In this document: positions 1 to 8,527 of the stretch, one piece after another | How positions within the stretch are numbered: position 1 is the stretch's first letter | Layout: each line of letters opens with the position of its first letter | Assembly: GCF_030295325.1 (NCBI RefSeq) | Contig: NZ_AP027059.1 | Coordinates: 868,001 to 932,000 of the forward strand | DNA from: Haliovirga abyssi | GTDB lineage: Bacteria > Fusobacteriota > Fusobacteriia > Fusobacteriales > Haliovirgaceae | Reading direction: 5' to 3' | Length of the DNA stretch: 64,000 nt | The notes under the pieces: model-generated | Databases searched by the model: none | The model's input: only the letters and a program-made list of their open reading frames with translations | What the model was told of the DNA's origin: nothing | Translations under genes and position numbers: made by a program

Positions 1-212
1 TGGCAACTATTGGAATAGTATCTTTGCCAGGTATGATGACTGGTCAAATATTAAGTGGAGAAAGCCCTATGAATGCTATAAAATATCAAATAGCAATAAC
101 AATAGCGATATTAGTAACAAGAATGTTAGGAATAGTATTAACTTTATTATTTACAATACCAATAGCTTTTGATGAATATGGTGTATTGAAAAAAGATGTG
201 TTTGGAAATTAA
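1..212 (+). CDS. FetB/YbbM-type (UPF0014) ABC permease, C-terminal fragment
   Basis: Open from the left edge (codons begin at base 3) to a TAA at 210-212, so this is only the tail of a gene that starts outside the window. The visible protein contains the segment SLPGMMTGQILSGESP followed by a hydrophobic helix of about 20 residues. This is the signature end of the UPF0014 family (E. coli FetB, linked to iron export; YbbM), where a PGMMTGQ-type motif precedes a last membrane helix. The ATPase partner FetA is not visible and would lie upstream. No clear terminator follows; the hslO promoter starts 20 bases later. The family call is fairly firm, but the substrate is not shown by the sequence. 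Confidence 0.75.
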   Translation, partial: ATIGIVSLPGMMTGQILSGESPMNAIKYQIAITIAILVTRMLGIVLTLLFTIPIAFDEYGVLKKDVFGN

Positions 213-231
213 TTATTTTTAACAATATGAG

Positions 232-260
232 TTGATAAAATATTTAAATTTAAGTATAAT
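232..260 (+). promoter_or_regulatory. Promoter of hslO-purU
   Basis: TTGATA (232-237), a 17-base spacer, then a perfect TATAAT (255-260), 38 bases before the hslO start. This is a textbook housekeeping sigma-70 layout. Confidence 0.7.
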
Positions 261-298
261 CATTATACAATAATTATAAAAAATAACTGGAGGAGAAA

Positions 299-1171
299 AT
301 GGGATATTTAATAAGAGGAATAACAAAAAATAAAAATGCTAGATTTTTTTGCGTAGATTCAAAAAATATAGTAGAAGAAGCACAAAAAATACATAAATGT
401 AGTGCCACAACAATAGCTGCTTTTGGAAGAGTATTGACAGCAGGAGTAATAATGGGAAGTGACTTAAAAGGAGAAAAAGATTTATTAACAATTAAAATAA
501 CTGGAGATGGAGCATTAAAACAAATAATTGTAACAGCAAATAGCAAAGGATATGTAAAAGGATATGTGTCTAATCCATATGCCGATTTACCATTAAATGA
601 AAATGGGAAATTGGATGTTGGTGGGATAATAGGAAGAGGTAATTTACAAATAATAAAGGATATGGGGCTAAAGGAACCATATGTTGGGATTAGTAATCTC
701 GTGAGTGGCGAGATTGGGGAAGATTTAGCAAATTATTTTTTCTATTCTGAGCAAGTTCCGTCAGTAGTTGGAGTAGGAGTTCTTGTAGATAAAGATTTAT
801 CAATTAAAAGAGCAGGTGGTTTTATAATTCAGCTTTTACCTGAAGCAGATGAAGAATTTATAAACAGATTAGAAGAAAAAATTAAAACTATAAAATCTGT
901 GACAGAAATGTTAGAATCGAATATGTCTCCAGAAGATATTATAAATTCAATATTTGAAAATGTTGAGGATATAGAAATATTGGATAAAAAAGAGGTGAAA
1001 TATAATTGTGACTGTGATAAAGATAGATTTTATAGAGGGCTTATAACTTTAGATAAAAACGAAATAAAAGAGATGTTAGAAACAGATAAAGAGATAAAAG
1101 CTAAATGCCATTTTTGTCACAAAGAGTATATTTTTACAGAAGAAGATTTTAAGGAGTTTTTAGAAAATTAG
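299..1171 (+). CDS. hslO: Hsp33 redox-regulated chaperone
   Basis: 290 residues, the usual length for Hsp33, a cytoplasmic holdase that is switched on when oxidation releases zinc from four C-terminal cysteines. Those cysteines are present as a CDCD pair near residue 238 and a CHFC pair near residue 269. The N-terminal half has family motifs such as TKNKNARFF, GRVLTAGVIMG and GYVSNPYADLP. A good Shine-Dalgarno (ggagga) lies just before the ATG. purU follows 17 bases after the stop, so the two are probably cotranscribed from the promoter at 232-260. Confidence 0.95.
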   Translation: MGYLIRGITKNKNARFFCVDSKNIVEEAQKIHKCSATTIAAFGRVLTAGVIMGSDLKGEKDLLTIKITGDGALKQIIVTANSKGYVKGYVSNPYADLPLNENGKLDVGGIIGRGNLQIIKDMGLKEPYVGISNLVSGEIGEDLANYFFYSEQVPSVVGVGVLVDKDLSIKRAGGFIIQLLPEADEEFINRLEEKIKTIKSVTEMLESNMSPEDIINSIFENVEDIEILDKKEVKYNCDCDKDRFYRGLITLDKNEIKEMLETDKEIKAKCHFCHKEYIFTEEDFKEFLEN

Positions 1172-1188
1172 AAAAAGGAGACTAAGAA

Positions 1189-2028
1189 ATGGAAGAAAAA
1201 AGTATTGTATTGATAGAATGTACCGATAAAAAAGGTCTAGTAAATAAAGTAACATCTGTAATATTTGGGCTTGGATTAAATATTGTTAGTAATAATCAAT
1301 TTGTAGATGAAGAATCAAATCATTTTTTTATGAGAACTGAAATTGTAGGAAAAGTCTCAAAAGATATATTAGTTGATAAAATAAAAGAAAATTTACCAGA
1401 TGATGCTATGATAAAAGTAATAGAATCAAAACCTAAAAGAATAGTTATAATGGGAACAAAAGAGCATCACTGTTTTTCTGATATAATAATTAGAAGTGAA
1501 TACAAAGAGATAAATGCAGATATAGTAGGGGCGATAGGGAATTATGATGAATTAAGAGGATTGGCAGAAAAATTTGATATACCATATAGCTTTATTACTC
1601 ATAATGAAAAAACAAAAGAGGAACACGAAGATGAAATAATAAAAAAAATTGAAGAATATAATCCTGATTATATAGTTTTGGCAAAGTATATGAGGATATT
1701 AACGCCTAAATTTGTAGAAAAATATGAACATAAAATAATAAATATACATCATTCATTCTTACCAGCATTTATTGGAGCGAATCCATATAGACAGGCATAT
1801 AATAGAGGGGTAAAAATAATAGGAGCTACAGCACATTTTGTAACAAACGATCTTGATGACGGGCCTATTATAGCTCAAGAAGTTTTAAAGATAGATCATA
1901 CTTATAGTGCAAAAGAGATGAGAAATGCAGGAAGAGATGCAGAAAGAGCAGCTTTTTCAAAAGCATTAAAATTAGTTTTTGAAGATAGAGTGTTTATAAA
2001 TAAAAATAGAACCGTTATATTTGAATAG
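1189..2028 (+). CDS. purU: Formyltetrahydrofolate deformylase
   Basis: 279 residues. It hydrolyses 10-formyl-THF to THF and formate, balancing one-carbon pools. The N-terminal ACT domain (about residues 5-80, opening IVLIECTDKKGLVNKVTSVI) is joined to a formyltransferase fold. The catalytic region is visible as NIHHSFLPAFIGANPY (about residues 184-199) and GATAHFVTNDLDDGPII, which carry the Asn/His/Asp residues of the formyltransferase family. Length and order match PurU. It follows hslO closely and probably shares its transcript. The next 490 bases hold a riboswitch and a repeat. Confidence 0.95.
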   Translation: MEEKSIVLIECTDKKGLVNKVTSVIFGLGLNIVSNNQFVDEESNHFFMRTEIVGKVSKDILVDKIKENLPDDAMIKVIESKPKRIVIMGTKEHHCFSDIIIRSEYKEINADIVGAIGNYDELRGLAEKFDIPYSFITHNEKTKEEHEDEIIKKIEEYNPDYIVLAKYMRILTPKFVEKYEHKIINIHHSFLPAFIGANPYRQAYNRGVKIIGATAHFVTNDLDDGPIIAQEVLKIDHTYSAKEMRNAGRDAERAAFSKALKLVFEDRVFINKNRTVIFE

Positions 2029-2046
2029 GTTGAGATAAATTTATGC

Positions 2047-2075
2047 TTTACTTTAAGTAGGTATTGTGATAAAAT
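2047..2075 (+). promoter_or_regulatory. Probable promoter of the lysine riboswitch transcript
   Basis: TTTACT (2047-2052), 17 bases, TAAAAT (2070-2075). It lies about 25 bases before the first paired bases of the L-box, the right distance for a transcript that begins with the aptamer. Confidence 0.5.
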
Positions 2076-2100
2076 ATGTATACAATTTAATAAAAAAATA

Positions 2101-2320
2101 AGTGAGATAGAGGTTGCAAAGCTCAATAGTAATAATATGGAGAAATGGGTATTTCTGCGAAGTATTATAAAAGGGAGAGTTGCCGAAATATAAAATCCAT
2201 CCAAATTTTATATTGGGAGTATAGAAAATATCTATGCTACTGTCATCATAATGATGGAGGGCTATCTACGGACTTTAATAGTAAAAATAGAGTTGGTGGA
2301 TATCATCAACTTTTTTTGTT
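2101..2320 (+). promoter_or_regulatory. Lysine riboswitch (L-box) with terminator expression platform
   Basis: The aptamer runs about 2101-2270. Its closing stem P1 pairs agatag (2105-2110) with ctatct (2262-2267). L-box consensus blocks follow in order: GATAGAGGTTGCAAAGCTCA, AGTAATA, GGGAGAGTTGCCGAAATA, and a hairpin built on CTGTCATCATAATGATGG. Downstream, agttggtg (2291-2298) pairs with catcaact (2304-2311) and is followed by a T run, giving an intrinsic terminator. Lysine binding should favour this terminator. The target is lysA, the last step of lysine synthesis, then dapA. A short open frame crossing the aptamer is not a gene. Confidence 0.93.
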
Positions 2321-2322
2321 TA

Positions 2323-2460
2323 CTAGGAAAGTATAAATTTATTCAGAAAATAAACTACGCTGTTTTTTTGAAATATGCGATTTTTCAAAGCAAAATTTTT
2401 CAGAAACCAAAAATTTAGAAAAACATTTATATTTTACCAGATGAAGCGTAGCTTATTTTT
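2323..2460 (+). repeat. Dispersed repeat copy with long inverted arms
   Basis: Begins with a sequence also seen at 6614 and 44933 (GTATAAATTTATTCAG core). aataaactacgct (about 2349-2361) is an inverted partner of agcgtagcttatt (about 2444-2456), enclosing about 80 bases. It sits between the riboswitch terminator and lysA, so it is transcribed when the riboswitch reads through. Confidence 0.6.
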
Positions 2461-2518
2461 TTGTTTAATAGAAAATTATATTTATAAAAGATAAATTAAA
2501 AAATAGGAGATGAAAGAT

Positions 2519-3829
2519 ATGGCAGTTTTACACGGGACTATGAAAGTAAAGGATAATGGGCACCTATTAATTGGAGGAGTAGATGTAGTTGAAGTAGCTA
2601 GAGAAAGCGAATTTCCAGTTTATGTTTTAGATGAAGAATTATTAAGAAAAAATATGAGAGAATATAGAAAAACATTTGAAAAATATTATCCAAATAGTAT
2701 GGTGCATTATGCTTCAAAAGCGTTAATGACATTAGCTATGTGCAAAATAGTAGAAAGTGAAGGACTTGGAATTGATGTAGTGTCTGGTGGAGAGCTTTAT
2801 ACAGCAATAAAAGCAGGGTTTCCAATGGATAAAGTAGTAATGCATGGGAATAATAAATCAGTTAATGAGATAAAAATGGGAATTGAAAATGGAGTAAAAA
2901 TAGTAATAGATAATTTTTATGAAATAGAATTAGTAGATAAAATTACAAAAGAATTAAATAAATCAGTAGATGTATTACTTAGAATAAAACCTGGAATTCA
3001 TGCGGATACTCACCATTATGTGAGTACTGGTCATGAAGATTCAAAATTTGGATTTATAATAAAAGAAGATACAGCTAAAAAAGCTATAAAACAAGTTGTT
3101 GAAAAAGAATTGATAAATTTTAAAGGTATTCATATGCATATTGGATCTCAAATATTTAACGTTACAGGTTATGAAAAATCAATAGAAATAATGGCTGATT
3201 TTATAAAAGAGTTAAAAGAGGAAAATATAATAGTAAAAGAATTTGACTTAGGAGGAGGTCTTGGTGTAATATATACACAAGAAGATGATCCTATGTCAAT
3301 AACTGATTTTGTAAAATTATTAATAGAATATGTAAAAAGAGAGTTTGAAAAAAGAGAATTGGAATTACCCAAATTAATGGTTGAACCAGGAAGATCAATA
3401 GTTGGAGAAGCAGGGACTACAGTTTATCAAGTAGGTTCTATTACAGAAGTTCCTGGGATTAGAAAATATATAGCTATAAATGGTGGAATGGGAGATAATA
3501 TAAGACCTGCACTTTATGGATCAAAATATGATGCAGTTATTGCAAATAGAATGAATGGAAAAGAAGAGGAATTAGTAACTGTAGCTGGGAAATGTTGTGA
3601 AACAGGAGATATAATTTTAAAAGATATAAAATTAAATGAACCAAAATCTGGAGATGTATTAGCAGTGTTTACAACTGGAGCATATAATTATACAATGGCT
3701 AGTAATTATAATAGATTGCCAATACCAGGAGTAATGTTAGTAAATAATGGGCAAAAAGAATGGATAGTTAAGCCACAATCATATGAAGATATTTTGAGAA
3801 ATGATATTATTCCTGAAAGACTAAAATGA
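2519..3829 (+). CDS. lysA: Diaminopimelate decarboxylase
   Basis: 436 residues from the ATG at 2519. An in-frame ATG at 2510 is part of the Shine-Dalgarno aggagatg and was rejected. This PLP enzyme (alanine racemase-like fold III) makes lysine from meso-DAP. Seen: the PLP-lysine motif YASKALMTL, GLGIDVVSGGEL, HGNNKS, HMHIGSQI, the phosphate-binding GGGLG, EPGRSI, the CCETGD active-site cysteine motif and GAYNYTMASNYN. It is the first gene after the L-box riboswitch and is followed by dapA 64 bases later, so it is expected to be repressed by lysine. Confidence 0.96.
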   Translation: MAVLHGTMKVKDNGHLLIGGVDVVEVARESEFPVYVLDEELLRKNMREYRKTFEKYYPNSMVHYASKALMTLAMCKIVESEGLGIDVVSGGELYTAIKAGFPMDKVVMHGNNKSVNEIKMGIENGVKIVIDNFYEIELVDKITKELNKSVDVLLRIKPGIHADTHHYVSTGHEDSKFGFIIKEDTAKKAIKQVVEKELINFKGIHMHIGSQIFNVTGYEKSIEIMADFIKELKEENIIVKEFDLGGGLGVIYTQEDDPMSITDFVKLLIEYVKREFEKRELELPKLMVEPGRSIVGEAGTTVYQVGSITEVPGIRKYIAINGGMGDNIRPALYGSKYDAVIANRMNGKEEELVTVAGKCCETGDIILKDIKLNEPKSGDVLAVFTTGAYNYTMASNYNRLPIPGVMLVNNGQKEWIVKPQSYEDILRNDIIPERLK

Positions 3830-3893
3830 ACTAAAAATTAAAAGAATTATATAAATTTGAAAGAGATAAAATAAGAATAGGGAGCGTGTAAAA

Positions 3894-4769
3894 ATGTTTA
3901 AAGGATCATATGTAGCATTAGTAACACCATTTAAAAAAGATGGTACGATTGATGAAAATAAGGTAAGAGAATTAGTTAATTATCATATAGAGAATGGAAC
4001 TTCTGGAATTTCACCTTGTGGGACAACAGGAGAATCTCCAACTTTAACTTATGAAGAACATAAGAAAATGATAAAAATTGTAGTAGAAGAAGCAAAAGGA
4101 AGAATACATATATTAGCTGGAGCAGGGTCTAATTCTACAAGAGAGGCAATAGAATTTACAAAGTTTGCAAAAGAAGTTGGAGCTGATTCTGTTTTGAGTG
4201 TTTGTCCATATTATAATAAACCAACTCAAGAAGGAATTTATGCACATTATGAAGCTATTTCAAAAGAGGTAGACATTCCAATAGTTGTTTATAATGTACC
4301 AGGAAGAAGTGGAGTTAATATTTTACCTGAAACAATTGCGAAATTAGCAGAATTAAAAAATATAAAAGGTGTAAAAGAAGCTGGTGGAAGTGTAGATCAA
4401 GTATGTGAGATAATTGATTTATGTGGAGATAAAATAGATGTATTATCAGGCGATGATGCTTTAACTTTACCAATGTTAAGTGTAGGAGCAAAAGGTGTAG
4501 TATCAGTAACAGCAAATTTTATGGCAAAAGAAGTTAGTGATATGATAAAATATTTTGAAAATGGAGAGATAAAAAAAGCACAAGAATTGCATAAAAAATT
4601 ATTTAGAGTACATAAGACTATGTTTATAGAGACAAATCCTGTGCCTGTAAAGGCTACAATGGAAATGTTAGGAAAAATATCAGGAGACGTAAGATTGCCA
4701 CTTGTTAGATTAAAAGACAAAAACAAAGAAATTCTAACAAAAGTATTAAAAAATGTTGAAATAATATAA
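3894..4769 (+). CDS. dapA: 4-hydroxy-tetrahydrodipicolinate synthase
   Basis: 291 residues, the usual length. It condenses pyruvate with aspartate semialdehyde, the first committed step to DAP and lysine. Motifs: GTTGESPTLTYEEH (substrate site), YYNKPTQEG, the catalytic Tyr in VYNVPGRSGVN, and the Schiff-base Lys in IKGVKEAGGS (near residue 161). The Shine-Dalgarno gggagcg precedes the ATG. It probably shares the riboswitch-controlled lysA transcript. Its last codons overlap a new promoter (4756-4784) for the next two genes. Confidence 0.96.
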   Translation: MFKGSYVALVTPFKKDGTIDENKVRELVNYHIENGTSGISPCGTTGESPTLTYEEHKKMIKIVVEEAKGRIHILAGAGSNSTREAIEFTKFAKEVGADSVLSVCPYYNKPTQEGIYAHYEAISKEVDIPIVVYNVPGRSGVNILPETIAKLAELKNIKGVKEAGGSVDQVCEIIDLCGDKIDVLSGDDALTLPMLSVGAKGVVSVTANFMAKEVSDMIKYFENGEIKKAQELHKKLFRVHKTMFIETNPVPVKATMEMLGKISGDVRLPLVRLKDKNKEILTKVLKNVEII

Positions 4770-4784
4770 CTGTCGTGATATAAT
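4756..4784 (+). promoter_or_regulatory. Promoter at the dapA 3' end, driving STAS-dapL
   Basis: TTGAAA (4756-4761), 17 bases, TATAAT (4779-4784). Both boxes match consensus closely. The -35 lies in the last dapA codons. Confidence 0.7.
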
Positions 4785-4807
4785 ATTGTTGAAAAAGCAA
4801 TATTATA
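4779..4807 (+). promoter_or_regulatory. Perfect 10-bp palindrome over the -10/start region
   Basis: TATAATATTG (4779-4788) and CAATATTATA (4798-4807) are perfect inverted repeats around a 9-base spacer. They cover the -10 box and likely start point and touch the Shine-Dalgarno aaggaggt. It could be a repressor operator. Chance palindromy in AT-rich DNA is possible. Confidence 0.4.
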
Positions 4808-4821
4808 AGGAGGTAATAAAA

Positions 4822-5322
4822 ATGACAGAAAGAAAAGAAGATCAATACTTATATGGTGAAATAGATGGAAAAGGATTTATAAAATTTGTAGGGAATGCTA
4901 CTATGAAAAATAGTAAGACATTAGAAGATTTATTTGAAAAATTATTTAAATCAGATAAAAAAGAAATTGTACTAGATTTTGAAGAATGCAATTATATGGA
5001 TAGCACAATGTTAGGGTTAATTGCTAAAACTGCTATTAAATTTAAAAAAAGTTGGGGATTAGCGATTTATGCTTTGAATACTCCAAATATAATATTAACA
5101 AGTTTAAAATCTACAGGTGTAAATAAACTTATGGAATTTATAGAGGATGAAAATTTAAAAGTTGTAGAAGTAAAAAAATTGGAAACAAAAGATTATGATA
5201 ATAAAGAAGAAAAAACAAAACATATTTTAGAAGCGCATAAAACATTAATGGGATTAAGTGATGAAAATAAAGAAGTATTTAAAAATGTAGTCAATCTGTT
5301 AGAAGGAGAATTAAATAAATAA
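4822..5322 (+). CDS. STAS-domain protein (anti-anti-sigma factor type)
   Basis: 166 residues from the ATG at 4822, chosen because aaggaggt lies 8 bases upstream; an in-frame ATG at 4786 falls in the promoter palindrome. Residues about 10-115 form a STAS domain (KEIVLDFEECNYMDSTMLG), with the Ser/Thr pair at the place where SpoIIAA/RsbV proteins are phosphorylated. The last 50 residues are a charged helical tail outside the standard domain. It lies between dapA and dapL, an unusual place for a partner-switch component. No kinase partner is in the window. A SpoIIE/RsbU-type phosphatase at 15228 is a possible partner (inference). Confidence 0.8.
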   Translation: MTERKEDQYLYGEIDGKGFIKFVGNATMKNSKTLEDLFEKLFKSDKKEIVLDFEECNYMDSTMLGLIAKTAIKFKKSWGLAIYALNTPNIILTSLKSTGVNKLMEFIEDENLKVVEVKKLETKDYDNKEEKTKHILEAHKTLMGLSDENKEVFKNVVNLLEGELNK

Positions 5323-5336
5323 ATAGAGGTGAAATA

Positions 5337-6572
5337 ATGGATAATTATATACAAAATCTATTTGCAGAGAGAATAGGTGGCAAAAATTTTGGAAAAGATA
5401 CTGTAATTTATAAATTTGAAAAAATAAAAAGAGCTAAAAGAGAAGCAATAAAAAAATATCCTAATATGGAATTAATAGATATGGGTGTTGGTGAACCAGA
5501 TTGGATGGCAGAGCCAGAAGTAATTGAAACTTTATATAGTGAAGCCAAGAAGTGGGAGAATAGAGGATATACAGATAATGGAGTTGAAGAATTTAAAATA
5601 GCTGCATCTAATTATATGAAAAAAATATTTAGAGTAAAAGAATTAGATCCTGAAAAAGAAGTAAATCATGGTATTGGGAGTAAACCTATATTAGCATTGT
5701 TGCCATTAGCATTTATTAATCCTGGTGATATAACAATAATGACTGTTCCAGGTTATCCAGTATTAGGAACAACTACAAAATCAGTTGGTGGAGAAGTTGT
5801 AAATCTTCCTTTATTAGAAGAAAATAATTTTTTACCTGATTTAGATAGTTTAACAGAAGATCAAAAGAAAAGAGCAAAATTATTATATTTGAATTATCCT
5901 AATAATCCAACAGGAGCTATAGCAACAGAAGAATTTTATAAAAAAGTTATAAAATTTGCAAAAGAAAATGATATTATAGTTATATCGGATGAAGCATATG
6001 CAGCACTTGTTTTTGATGGTGAAAAACCATTATCATTTTTAAGTGTAGATGGTGCAAAAGAGGTTGGAGTAGCTATACAATCATTGTCGAAAGCTTATAA
6101 TATGACTGGATGGAGAATGGCTTTTATTGCTGGGAATGAACTTGCAGTAAAGGGGTTTGCAACAGTTAAAGATAATAATGATTCTGGGCAATTTGCAGCA
6201 ATTCAAAAAGCTGGAATATATTGCTTAAATCATCCTGAAATTACAGAAAAAACTGTTGAAAAATATTCAAGAAGACATGGCTTATTAGCTAAAGCGTTAC
6301 AAGAAGTTGGATTTAAAACAAAGAAACCAAAAGGAACATTTTATTTATATTTAAAGTCTCCAAAGGGAACAAAAGCAGGGGTAAAATTTAATAATGCAGA
6401 AGAATTTTCGCAATATTTAATAAAAGAAAAGTTAATTTCTACTGTACCTTGGGATGATGCAGGAAACTATGTAAGATTTTCAGTTACTTTTGTAGCAAAA
6501 GATGAAAAAGATGAAGAAAGAGTAATAGAAGAGATTAAAAAAAGATTATCAACAGATGAATATATATTTTAA
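5337..6572 (+). CDS. dapL: LL-diaminopimelate aminotransferase
   Basis: 411 residues, fold-type I PLP aminotransferase. Seen: MGVGEPDW near the N-terminus, NYPNNPTGA, VISDEAYAALVFDG, the PLP-lysine motif SLSKAYNMTGWRMAF, and the C-terminal Arg region NYVRFS. The extended N-terminus with FAERIGGK and YKFEKIKRAK fits DapL rather than aspartate aminotransferase. The lysine-pathway context supports this. DapL converts tetrahydrodipicolinate directly to LL-DAP, bypassing the succinyl or acetyl route. It starts 14 bases after the STAS gene and is followed by a strong terminator. Confidence 0.9.
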   Translation: MDNYIQNLFAERIGGKNFGKDTVIYKFEKIKRAKREAIKKYPNMELIDMGVGEPDWMAEPEVIETLYSEAKKWENRGYTDNGVEEFKIAASNYMKKIFRVKELDPEKEVNHGIGSKPILALLPLAFINPGDITIMTVPGYPVLGTTTKSVGGEVVNLPLLEENNFLPDLDSLTEDQKKRAKLLYLNYPNNPTGAIATEEFYKKVIKFAKENDIIVISDEAYAALVFDGEKPLSFLSVDGAKEVGVAIQSLSKAYNMTGWRMAFIAGNELAVKGFATVKDNNDSGQFAAIQKAGIYCLNHPEITEKTVEKYSRRHGLLAKALQEVGFKTKKPKGTFYLYLKSPKGTKAGVKFNNAEEFSQYLIKEKLISTVPWDDAGNYVRFSVTFVAKDEKDEERVIEEIKKRLSTDEYIF

Positions 6573-6575
6573 GAG

Positions 6576-6605
6576 AAGCACTCATTTTGAGTGCTTTTTT
6601 CTTTT
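6576..6605 (+). terminator. Intrinsic terminator of the dap block
   Basis: aagcactca (6576-6584) pairs with tgagtgctt (6588-6596) and is followed by a T-rich run. Confidence 0.85.
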
Positions 6606-6613
6606 TATTTATT

Positions 6614-6640
6614 GGGGAAGTATAAATTTATTCAGGAAAT
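6614..6640 (+). repeat. Dispersed repeat copy, short
   Basis: Carries GTATAAATTTATTCAG within a GGGGAA...GGAAAT setting, as at 2328 and 44935. It directly follows the terminator of the dap block, like the other copies. Confidence 0.55.
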
Positions 6641-6770
6641 ATTTAGAAGTATTATCTTTATCAAAATTAATTTTTTAATGGTATCATATATTTTTTTAGA
6701 TTTAAAGTAAAATAAAACTAGTTTTTACCGATAATAAAGTAGCCCATAAAAATTCAAAAAGAGAGGAGAG

Positions 6771-8249
6771 ATGATATTGAAGAAAATAATAATTCTATTA
6801 TTATTTATTGTTATTCTTGTGAGTGGATGTATGAAAGAGAATTTTGTACAAGAACAAGCTCAAAAAAGTAAATTTAACATTGTGAAAAATGAAAATAATT
6901 ATGTAGAATTTCATTTTGAGAATAGCGATAAAGTAATAAAAGAAAAGTATATTTTACTAAAAGATGATAAAATAATAAGAGAGGGGGAAAGTTGTAATAG
7001 TACATTGGTTTTAAATGATTTGGTGTCAGGAGAATATACTATAATTTTTGAAGAAGTTCAATCAAATGGAGAAATTTATAGAAAATCGCCGTACAAATTT
7101 AATGTTTCTGGAAATACAGAAGAGTTATTAGTAAATGACATTAGAGCAATAAAAAATAATAATAACATAGATTTATCTTTGAATTTAAAAAATGAGAATA
7201 ATATGGAAGTTTATCTAAAAAATGCTAATTTCAAATTTTTTGATGTGAATGGAAATGAAATTACAAATAAATTTGAAGATAATACTATATTTTTTCCTGA
7301 ATTAATAGAAAAAAACAGTGAAAAACAAGTTGATTTTAAATATTTAACAAATACAAATTTGAATGAAATATATGTAGAAGTAACTGTAAATGGATATACA
7401 GAAAATGAAAGAAAGCTAATATGTCTTGCAAATGAGAAAAGATTGACAAGGGTAATTACTAAAAATTCTATTAAAATTAATACAAATTTTAATAAATCAA
7501 AATATATATTAGGTGAAAATGGTATATTAAATTATAGTATAGATGGTTTGGAAAGTGGAGAATTAATAATAACTTATGGAGATAAAAAGGAGAAAATAGA
7601 ATTTAATAAAGGTGTAGAATATGTATATAATTTTTTAGCATCTGAAGATATAAGTAATATAAAAATTGAAATTGAGGGATTAAATTTAGAAAAAACAGCT
7701 GAATTGTCAGTAATAAATCCAGAAGAGATAAGTTTAAGTTATAATTTGGATAAAGAAAAAATTTATGAATATGAAAATTTTAATTTTAAATTAAATATTC
7801 CTGATTATCTTTCAGAAGATGACATTAATATAAAATTTGACAATAGTATAGAAATAATATCTCAAAATAAGTTTTCATATGAGATAAGGTTAAATAAAAT
7901 TGGAGAAAATAATATTAATATTTATTATAAAGATATATTAATAAAAAATATAAAATTAAATGCAGAAAAAAATCAAAAGATATATTTAGAGAATTTAGCT
8001 ATAGAAAATGGAAATTTTGATTTTACAATATACACGAATGAAAGTTATCTTTATAGATTGAAATATTTAGAAATTAATGGAAAAGAATATAGTTGTGAAA
8101 AAATTGAATTGTTATCTAACAATATGGGAAAAATAGATGTAAAAATACCATTTGATATAGAGATTAAAAATAAAGAAATAAAAATAATAATGTTATATGA
8201 AGAGATAGAGACAAAATCAGATATAAAAATTACTAAAACAATTTCATAA
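6771..8249 (+). CDS. Large lipoprotein of unknown function
   Basis: 492 residues. The signal peptide ends in the lipobox LVSGC (Cys 20), so the protein is probably lipidated and faces the periplasm or cell surface. The rest has no family I recognise. It is rich in Asn, Lys, Ile and Glu and in alternating hydrophobic strands, suggesting several Ig-like beta domains (for example about 40-115, 115-210, 230-310 and 320-400). There is no enzyme motif. The start follows a strong Shine-Dalgarno (gaggagag). It stands alone, between the dapL terminator and metK. Confidence 0.75.
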   Translation: MILKKIIILLLFIVILVSGCMKENFVQEQAQKSKFNIVKNENNYVEFHFENSDKVIKEKYILLKDDKIIREGESCNSTLVLNDLVSGEYTIIFEEVQSNGEIYRKSPYKFNVSGNTEELLVNDIRAIKNNNNIDLSLNLKNENNMEVYLKNANFKFFDVNGNEITNKFEDNTIFFPELIEKNSEKQVDFKYLTNTNLNEIYVEVTVNGYTENERKLICLANEKRLTRVITKNSIKINTNFNKSKYILGENGILNYSIDGLESGELIITYGDKKEKIEFNKGVEYVYNFLASEDISNIKIEIEGLNLEKTAELSVINPEEISLSYNLDKEKIYEYENFNFKLNIPDYLSEDDINIKFDNSIEIISQNKFSYEIRLNKIGENNINIYYKDILIKNIKLNAEKNQKIYLENLAIENGNFDFTIYTNESYLYRLKYLEINGKEYSCEKIELLSNNMGKIDVKIPFDIEIKNKEIKIIMLYEEIETKSDIKITKTIS

Positions 8250-8498
8250 AAAATAAGAAGAGTGGAACCTTTTCTAAGAAATTTAATATATTATGATTAG
8301 ACCAAAAAAGGTGTTATTTATAGTATTTGTTCTTCAGTAACACAATTCTAAATTATTGAATAATTTTTTTATGTAGGGGCGAACCTGTGTGTTCGTCCTT
8401 TTGTTGCATATTTAAATATTTGGGTAGACACATAGGTCGCCCCTACATTATTATATATTCTAAAATACAGTTTTGTGGTCAATTCATATTATTAGTTG
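8250..8498 (+). other. Intergenic region before metK
   Basis: This 317-base gap (8250-8566) holds a weak hairpin (gtgtta near 8313 with taacac near 8337), the palindromic repeat at 8371-8448 and the metK promoter. I see no SAM riboswitch and no gene. Confidence 0.6.
8371..8448. repeat. Palindromic GTAGGGGCGA repeat (MITE-like)
   Basis: The left arm ATGTAGGGGCGAACCTGTGT and the reverse complement of the right arm, ATGTAGGGGCGACCTATGTG, agree except for one inserted A and a G/A change. They enclose about 35 bases. The GC-rich arms stand out sharply from the surroundings. Similar GTAGGGGCGAAC palindromes are, from memory, widespread in unrelated bacteria. No coding capacity. Confidence 0.8.
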
Positions 8499-8527
8499 TT
8501 GAAAATATGTATGTTTTATGATAAAAT
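8499..8527 (+). promoter_or_regulatory. Promoter of metK
   Basis: TTGAAA (8499-8504), 17 bases, TAAAAT (8522-8527), 39 bases before the chosen start. Confidence 0.65.

Noticed and set aside
2145-2336. 63-residue open frame upstream of lysA
   Set aside because: It runs through the L-box aptamer and terminator, whose conserved bases explain the sequence.
4397-4726. 109-residue minus-strand frame in dapA
   Set aside because: It is entirely antisense to dapA, with no ribosome site and no recognisable domain.
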